Part shown: piece by piece, positions 57,083 through 64,000 of the stretch
How positions within the stretch are numbered: position 1 is the stretch's first letter
Layout: every line of letters starts with the position of its first letter
NCBI GenBank assembly: GCA_032622095.1
Contig: CP136067.1
Coordinates: 134,791,990 to 134,855,989 of the forward strand
Length of the DNA stretch: 64,000 nucleotides
Direction of reading: 5' to 3'
Origin: Siphonodentalium dalli
Taxonomy: Eukaryota; Mollusca; Scaphopoda; Gadilida; Siphonodentaliidae
Made by a program: the position numbers and the translations under genes
The notes under the pieces: generated by a model
The model's input: the letters and a program-made list of their open reading frames with translations, nothing else
The model's database searches: none
Told to the model about the DNA's origin: nothing

Positions 57083-59203
57083 TAGTCCAGGAGATATTGG
57101 TCGACCTCTTCAACCCCCCCCCCCCCCCCCCCCCAGTACTTAACTTCACCCCACTAATTTTCTTCCTTAAGGTCTCTTCTAATTTTTTTCACTTGTTAAC
57201 AAGAAAAAAAAGTGGCCGCAGAGACTCCAGACAAGATGGCGTCCATCATGGCGGCCATTTTTTTTAAATGCACCAGGTCTCTTTGATCGCCATTATAGTA
57301 AAGATGATAGCACATGCGGTCTTGTTTTCCGCTCGATTCGTTATGCTAATATACAACCCTTACAAATTAGCCAAAACTCCGACCCCAGAATCCAATATGG
57401 CGGCCAAGATGGCCGCCGAAATGTGAAAATATGCTATTTTTCTGACATGTTACCACCTTTCGTTTGTCTCTGTGGGAAAATGTTAGAATTTTTGCGTCAT
57501 GTTATACATTTATCATATAGAGAAGTCATTGGCGAATACATGGGGACCATAATATGCATTCATTGCGGGATATTTTTGTCCGATATCACGTTTTCCCAAA
57601 TGCCGGTATCATAGGTCAAAGCCGAATCTCCGTTAATAACGCGATGTTATGTTTCGAATCAATGAATGTTATTGCTATTATAACAACACCCATGCATATA
57701 TATTTGCAGGAGATACTCGAGCTAGGATTCCTCTTATACCTGAGTTGAGGAATATTTACCCAAATCCAAGATGGCGGCCAAAATGGCCACCAGAAATAAA
57801 AAATCGCCGAAAATCGCTGATTTTAACATCAGTGAGCATTATTGTCATGACAACTCCACACCTGCTTACTATTGTAAGTTGGGAACACTTAGGCGAAGAA
57901 CTTTCCTTGTACCATATCCAAATAAAAGTCCCCCAAATCCAAAATGGCGCCCACAATGGCGGACAGATTTTGAAAAATCACCGAAATTCCCTCATATTCA
58001 CATCATTGGGCATTATTGTCGAGACAACTCCATCCATGCGTACAGTTGAGTTGGAAATACTGAGGTGAAGTAATTACCTTACATCTCATGCAAGAAATGG
58101 TTTTCCAAATCGAAGATGGCGGCCAAAATGGCGACCGAAATTTGAAAATAAGTCTACATTACTTTACTTTCTTAGGATGGGCGTTATTGTTTCGCGATTT
58201 CTACCCACCATTACATGTTGATATGTATGAATTATTCATTAGGGTTTGGCAAGTGATACTCACAGTCAATATGGCGGCCAACTGGCGGGCAGAAATTGAA
58301 AATAAGCCGATATTATCACATACTAATTTCAACTTTTTGTCATAATATTGATTTGTATGAACGAAACGGTACATAATATAAGCCATATATTAGTTCCAAT
58401 GTAAGTCGTAGCCTTTTGGAAGGATGAAAACCCACAATCGCAATGTGGCATTTCAAAATCCATTCTCCACTAAGGGCTCATACTGGCCGTAACCGTATAT
58501 AGGTGCGCCGAATAGTCATATTATGACTTCCAAGAATCAAAACAACAGTACCTGAGCTTATTCTGAATTGCCACATTCAGCATTATCTAGACTCGTTTCC
58601 GTCTCTTCGTCAGATTAATCTATCTCACTCACAACAACAGTTCAGTACTCTTCTTTGTAGGAGTGTGCCACTAATCGGAATGTTTCAAACAATACATATG
58701 CCGGTGTCCAGCTCACGTGTTGGTTTCGAAAGCTTGGAATTCTTAGCGAGCTTCATTCGTGGTATAGCTTATGGTATAATTCAGATGCTACATATGGGGT
58801 ATATGCGTCATCTTGTGCGATACACTATACAGGTATTCGGTGACCTAATGGGGCTAACAACGTGTACAGCTGGTGATCTTCCAAAAGAGCCACTTCTCAA
58901 TATATGGTTCATCAATTCACATACTCATCTAATGCACTGACGTACCCGGACAACTTCTGTATATGGCTTCGAATGTTGAAAGCCCGATATTTGACGGATG
59001 CATTTCTGCTAAGGCGTAGAAGACCATAATGCATAATATATCCAAACTCCTTGAACATGATCATAAGAACAAGCTTGTTGGCGTCCAGCAATCGTCTCAC
59101 CGAACAGATCCAAGCAGATGATAACAATACACACGGTGCTAGTTTGTGGGTATGTGTCATGATAGTGGAAATGAAATTGGACCATGACTGCACCGCCCCT
59201 TAA
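57083..59203 (+). repeat. Large palindrome, left arm
   Basis: Inverse of 59571-61608. The outer half (57083 to about 58100) is near-identical to its partner; the inner half (58430-59203) is diverged, roughly 70% by eye. The outer part is a series of ~170-bp repeats, each opening with a CCAAGATGGCGGCCAAAATG-type core. A 21-C run is at 57114-57134. The open frames here, up to 139 codons, are repeat frames. Confidence 0.9.
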
Positions 59204-59570
59204 GTTATATATATATACAGCTATATGATCATAAAGGTCGCGTTCCCCAACGGCCACAGCCATTGCCATCGAGACTGTAAATTGTTCTTTAAATACATAG
59301 TGAAATAAATGCACCACAGTTCCTGACATTTTCTTGAATAATACCGCCCACATACTGACACTAACCCCGAGAGCGGATAACAAAACACGCATACATTCAT
59401 GCTATAAAGACATTATCCTTTAGTCCATCCGACTGTTTTGAGGGAGGCTAGCATATTATTATCCAGACAAAGGTGTACGTAGTTGAATCAGAAAGGCTTC
59501 GAAACGGATGTGGAAATACAATCTTACCACACCAAATAAAACCGACACGCACGACATTCGATATCTTAAA
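59204..59570. other. Palindrome spacer
   Basis: About 370 bp between the arms. No gene recognised. Confidence 0.7.
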
Positions 59571-61608
59571 CATGCACCAGGTGTAGGGGTGGTGTATACA
59601 GTGGCCCATTTCATTCCCACTATCATGGCGCATGTCCACAAACTAGCACCGCGAGCATTGTTCTTCTCTGCTGGGAGATATTCGACGAGACAACTGCGGG
59701 GCGTCACACAGTTTGCTTCGGATAATGGTCAAGAAGTGTGGGTAGTCTGTACACTCGGGTCTTCTCCTTACCAGATAGACATCTGTCCAAGGGAATGAGA
59801 CAGCTAGCAACCTTCGAAACACTGTCGAAGTTGTCCACATATGCCAATGCGTTCGCTGAGTTTGTGAGTTGACGAACCATCTATTGAGAAGTGACTAGCT
59901 AACTGGTTCGCCAGGTGTACATGTCGTTATCCCATGGGGTATGAGACACATACATAGAGATGACCTTCTGTAAGCTAGACACCGGAAAATGAATTGTTTG
60001 AAACGTTAAGATTAGAGGGACCCTACTCCCAGGAAGTGGTGAATACTTTGTCGGTGTGCGCGACCTAGATTTTTCAGACAAAGAAATGGAAGCTGGTCCA
60101 GATAATTATGGACGTGACGTGGCATATCAGAATCTGTTATCATGTAATTGTTCTGATATAACTATTCGGCGCACCTACGCTTACGGCCATTATCGGCGCT
60201 AAGTAGAGACTGGATTTCGAAATGCCACATTGCGATATTAATTGTGGTGTTTCATATTTCCAGAAGGATACGAGCTATGTTATGCGTTTTTATACCTTTA
60301 AGTTAAATAGTAGATGGTTTATGTACAGTTTCGTACATACATACCGATATTATGACAAAAAGTTGAAATTAATATGTGAAAATATCGATTTCTTTTCAAT
60401 TTCTAGCCGCCAATTTAGCAGCGATATTGGCTGTGAGTATCAATTGCCAAACCCTAATGAATACTTCATGTCACTATTCCATATCAACATGTAATGGTGG
60501 ATAGAAATCGCGAAACAATAACGCCCATCGTAAGAAAGTAAAGTAATGTAGACTTGTTTTCAAATTTCGGTCGCCATTTTGGCCACCATCTTCGATTTGG
60601 AAAACAATTTCTTGCATGAGATGTAATGTAATTACTTCACCTCAGTATTTCCAACTCAATTGTAAGCATGGGTGGATTTGTCTCGACAATAATGCCCAAT
60701 GATGTGAATATGAGGGAATTTCGGTGATTTTTCAAAATCTGTCCGCCATTGTGGGCGCCATTTTGGATTTGGGGGACTTTTATTTGGATATGGTACAAGG
60801 AAAGTTCTTCGCCTAAGTGTTCCCAACTTACAATAGTAAGCAGGTGTGGAGTTGTCATGACAGTAATGCTCACTGGTGTTAAAATCAGCGATTTTCGGCG
60901 ATTTTTTATTTCTGGTGGCCATTTTGGCCGCCATCTTGGATTTGGGTAAATATTCCTCAACTCAGGTATAAGAGGAATCCTAGCTCGAGTATCTCCTGCA
61001 AATATATATGCATGGGTGTTGTTATAATAGCAATAACATTCATTGATTCGAAACATAACATCGCGTTATTAACGGAGATTCGGCTTTGGCCTATGATACC
61101 GTCATTTGGGAAAACGTGATATCGGACAAAAATATCCCGCAATGAATGCATATTATGGTCCCCATATGTTCGCCAATGACTCCTCTATATGACAAATGTA
61201 TAACATGACGCACATATTCTAACATTTTCCCACAGAGACAAACGAAAGGTGGTAACATGTCAGAAAAATAGCATATTTTCACATTTCGGCGGCCATCTTG
61301 GCCGCCATATTGGATTCTGGTGTCGGATTTTTGGCTAATTTGTAAGGATTATATATTAGCATAACGAATCGAGCGGAAAACAAGACCGCATGTGCTATCA
61401 TCTTTACTATAATGGCGATCAAAGAGACCTGGTGCATTTAAAAAAAATGGCCGCCATGATGGACGCCATCTTGTCTGGAGTCTCTGCGGCCACTTTTTTT
61501 TCTTGTTAACAAGTGAAAAAAATTAGAAGAGACCTTAAGGAAGAAAATTAGTGGGGTGAAGTTAAGTCCTGGGGGGGGTGCAGAGGTCGACCAATATCTC
61601 CTGGACTA
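59571..61608 (-). repeat. Large palindrome, right arm
   Basis: Inverse of the left arm. The outer limit is set by CTGGACTA at 61601-61608 against TAGTCCAG at 57083-57090. Where the left arm has 21 C, this arm has only a short G run near 61570. Two open frames in the inner part (59459-59707 and 59643-59840, minus) share protein-level traces with the left arm but are broken. Confidence 0.9.
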
Positions 61609-62400
61609 TATCATTACCTATGAATATTCCAACTCATTGGAACCAAAATCGTTGCTGTGGCTCAAAATGGCTGCCAAGATGGCCGCCAAAATATGGAAAA
61701 TGGTAGATATTGCCCAAGTGTATCCTGCAATCGCTTACAAGTTGTGGTTGATGTATACAATTGGCTACTCTGCCTTCGTTTCATTGAATACTAACATGTA
61801 TGATGCGCCATGGTTAATTGTTACTATTGTCACCACTGACATCATCAGAAATATTGGATTTTCTCACAAACTTGACAAAAATATCGGCAAAAATCACTTT
61901 TCAGAATTCGACCATTTTTTTTTAATTTAAATGTAACTATCTTTGGTATGAAAGGTGTTTTTGATCTATCTTAAATGTCTCACACTACGGTGTATGTAGA
62001 CCAAATTGCTGAAGATGGCTTCCAAAATGGTAACCAAATTTGGTAAAAAGTTCATTTTTTACATAGATCCCGAATATTGTTCTCTGCGTTATCCGAAAAG
62101 GTAGCAAATTGTTACTCACTTGGCTATTATAAGTGTATGTTAATTAATTGACAACTACATGTTATATTCTGGTTGTCCCATCTCCATATGGAGTATGACA
62201 AATTCATTTTAAAGTTGCAGTTTGGAATTTTGCCGAGAACCTCTTTTGTGATTCTGGCCATATTATTGAAAGGAAATGGCCAGAACTTTGAGACGAACTG
62301 AGATAAACCATAATATATGGCTATTCTGGCCCACTAAAAATTGATCAACTGGATACAGTGTGGATGCCAAGATGGCAGCCAGTGAGTTACTGTATGATCA
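61609..62400. other. Further GATGGC-type repeat sequence
   Basis: More degenerate units with CAAAATGGCTGCCAAGATGG and GCCAAGATGGCAGCC. The 124-codon plus-strand ORF (61556-61930) is not recognised and starts inside the repeat. Confidence 0.5.
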
Positions 62401-63567
62401 TAGGTGATGTGCATGTATACAGGGAGTTATTGTATGGTTATGGATGATGTGAATATGTATACAAGGAGTGACTATAAGGTTATGAGTGGGGTGTCCATGG
62501 TGATATGTATATGTATACAAGGAGTGGCTGTATGGTCATGTGTGATGCGAATCGGTATACATGGAGTGAATGTACGGTGTATGGTTGTGTGTACCCAGTA
62601 CCAGTGTACCCGATGTGGCTGTATGGGCATTGGTGTGGTGTATGGATACGACGAGATTAACTACATGGTCATCTGTGTGTTGATTATGTATATATGGAGT
62701 GACTGTAAGGTCGTGGTGGGATTACAGGTGTACCTTGCGTGGCTGTATTGTGATATGTGGGTGTATATGTATAAATGTGCTGTCTGTTTGATCATGGATG
62801 GAGTGTGTGGATAAATAGGGAGTGATTTTCTGGTTATGGGTAATGTGTATAGGTGTATATGGAATGACTGTACGGTCATGATTGAAGTGTATATGCATAC
62901 TTGGAGTAAGCTGGATGGTCATTGGCGAGCGTGTGGGTATATAGGGAGTGTCTTTTTGGTAATGGTTGGGATGTATATTTATATATGTCGAGGATGTATT
63001 ATCATTGGTGGGTGCATAGGTAGTAGCTGTATGATCATGGATGAGTATACGTAAGTTGCTGAATTGTCATGTGGGAGGTGTACATGCACGTATGGCAGGT
63101 ATTAATGGTCGTGCCTACGGGTATTGGTATATCTGGAAGGGCTGAATGGCCATTGGTGAGATGTATATGTATACCTGGAATGAATCGATGGTCATGGGTG
63201 GGTTGTATATATATATATATCGAGTGGTTATATGACTATGGGTGTGGAGAATAGGTATACAGGTAGTGACTGTATGGTTAATGGTGAGGTAAATAGGCAT
63301 ACAAGGAGTGACTGCATGATCCTGAATGTGGTGAATATGTATACAGGGAATGACTATATGGCCACGCGTCAGGTGTGGGAGTATACCTGGTGTTCCTGCA
63401 TGGTGACTCGTGGCTGTACTGTCATTTGTGGTGTGTACGGGTATATCTATGGCTGTATGGTCATGGGTCAGATGTACGTGTATAAATTTGGTGACTATAT
63501 TGTCATTTGTGTGGTGTTTATGTACATATGGAGTGACTGTAAGGTAATGGGTGTGTTGTACATGTGA
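62400..63567 (+). repeat. ~45-56-bp degenerate minisatellite
   Basis: Irregular tandem units around GTATACA(A)GGAGTGACTGTA and TGGTCATGGGTG, at variable spacing (44-56 bp in the first four units). The open frames (up to 136 codons) have a low-complexity, repeat-derived composition rich in Met, Tyr, Val and Gly. Confidence 0.85.
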
Positions 63568-63689
63568 AACCTTCTGTGTCTATCGCTTTCCACAATAACT
63601 CAAGGATATGTTAATCAGATATGTTGACCATCCAACAGAGAGGTAATGTCATAGAGTTCTCCATCTTGATGGTGTTTATGTACAATTGA

Positions 63690-64000
63690 TGAAAACGATA
63701 GTCACCGATTACCACACAGTCACTCCATATATACATAAACACAACACAAATGACAATATTGTCACCCACTGTATACACGTACACATGACCCATGACCATA
63801 CAGTCATACTTGGTTATACCCGTACATACCACAACACATATGACCATACAGCCATGAGTCAGTCACAATGCAGGCACACCGGGTACACTCCTACATGACC
63901 CATAACCATATAGTCACTCCCTTATACATATTCACCACATTCATGATCATAAGTCAATTCTTGTATACCCATTTACCTCACCATTGGCCATACGGTTACC
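63690..64000 (-). repeat. Same minisatellite in inverse orientation
   Basis: Units now read CCATACAGTCACTCC and CATGACCCATGACCATACAG, the inverse of 62400-63567. The centre of symmetry is near 63.63 kb. The array continues past the window edge. Confidence 0.85.

Noticed and set aside
57649-58068. 139-codon ORF present in both palindrome arms
   Set aside because: It is made of the ~170-bp GATGGCGGCC repeat units and starts and ends at arbitrary points in them. Similar frames are open on both strands and the two arms match because they were duplicated recently.
62404-62814. 136-codon ORF at the right end
   Set aside because: Lies wholly in the degenerate minisatellite; the antisense strand and its inverted copy are equally open.

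Overview
This is a stretch of animal nuclear genome, most likely from a marine invertebrate. It is AT-rich, has spliced genes with consensus GT-AG introns, and is dense in transposons of every major class (Helitron, hAT, APE-type LINE, Polinton, several MITE types) and minisatellites. The exact phylum cannot be read from the sequence.

Host gene. One host gene is recognisable, on the minus strand: a 2-oxoglutarate/Fe(II) dioxygenase of the isopenicillin-N-synthase-like type. Exon 1 (ATG at 55271) lies near the right side. Exons 2-5 each occur TWICE: set B at 48213-48328, 46683-46749, 32721-32834 and 24793-24907, and set A at 21137-21252, 19748-19814, 11972-12085 and 8137-8251. All have good splice signals and consistent phases. 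The exons carrying the catalytic H-x-D...H residues are not seen and should lie beyond the left edge. Nearly everything between 4.3 and 55 kb is therefore intron and intronic transposon.

Tandem duplication. The cause is a tandem duplication: copy A 4341-23760 and copy B 23761-50804, roughly 2% different in a stretch I compared by eye. Its junction (23760/23761) joins the middle of a hAT transposase gene to a poly-C tract. Insertions unique to one copy, with the empty site readable in the other, give exact element ends: a 2761-bp Helitron in A (4611-7371), a 1.86-kb TIR element in A (12732-14590), a LINE in B (25272-29396), and a 4702-bp mini-Polinton in B (33581-38282). A 66-bp satellite is 2.3 kb long in A and 5.7 kb in B. 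The same pattern could arise if two haplotypes were assembled head to tail, so this must be checked with reads.

Polinton. The most remarkable object is the mini-Polinton: 273-bp near-identical terminal inverted repeats, a 6-bp target duplication and five ORFs. They are an unknown basic protein, a complete deoxynucleoside kinase, a two-span membrane protein, a tandem PC4-domain protein, and a protein-primed DNA polymerase gene cut down to its zinc finger and exonuclease domain. Integrase, packaging ATPase, protease and capsid genes are absent.

Right side. A complete hAT element (48467-52722, 8-bp target duplication) with a frameshifted transposase is followed by oxygenase exon 1. Then come a ~4.5-kb imperfect palindrome (57083-61608) built from repeats carrying a GATGGCGGCC core, and a ~50-bp minisatellite that flips orientation near 63.6 kb. 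The left 4.3 kb holds the same GATGGCGGCC repeat family, a foldback element and a 75-bp minisatellite.
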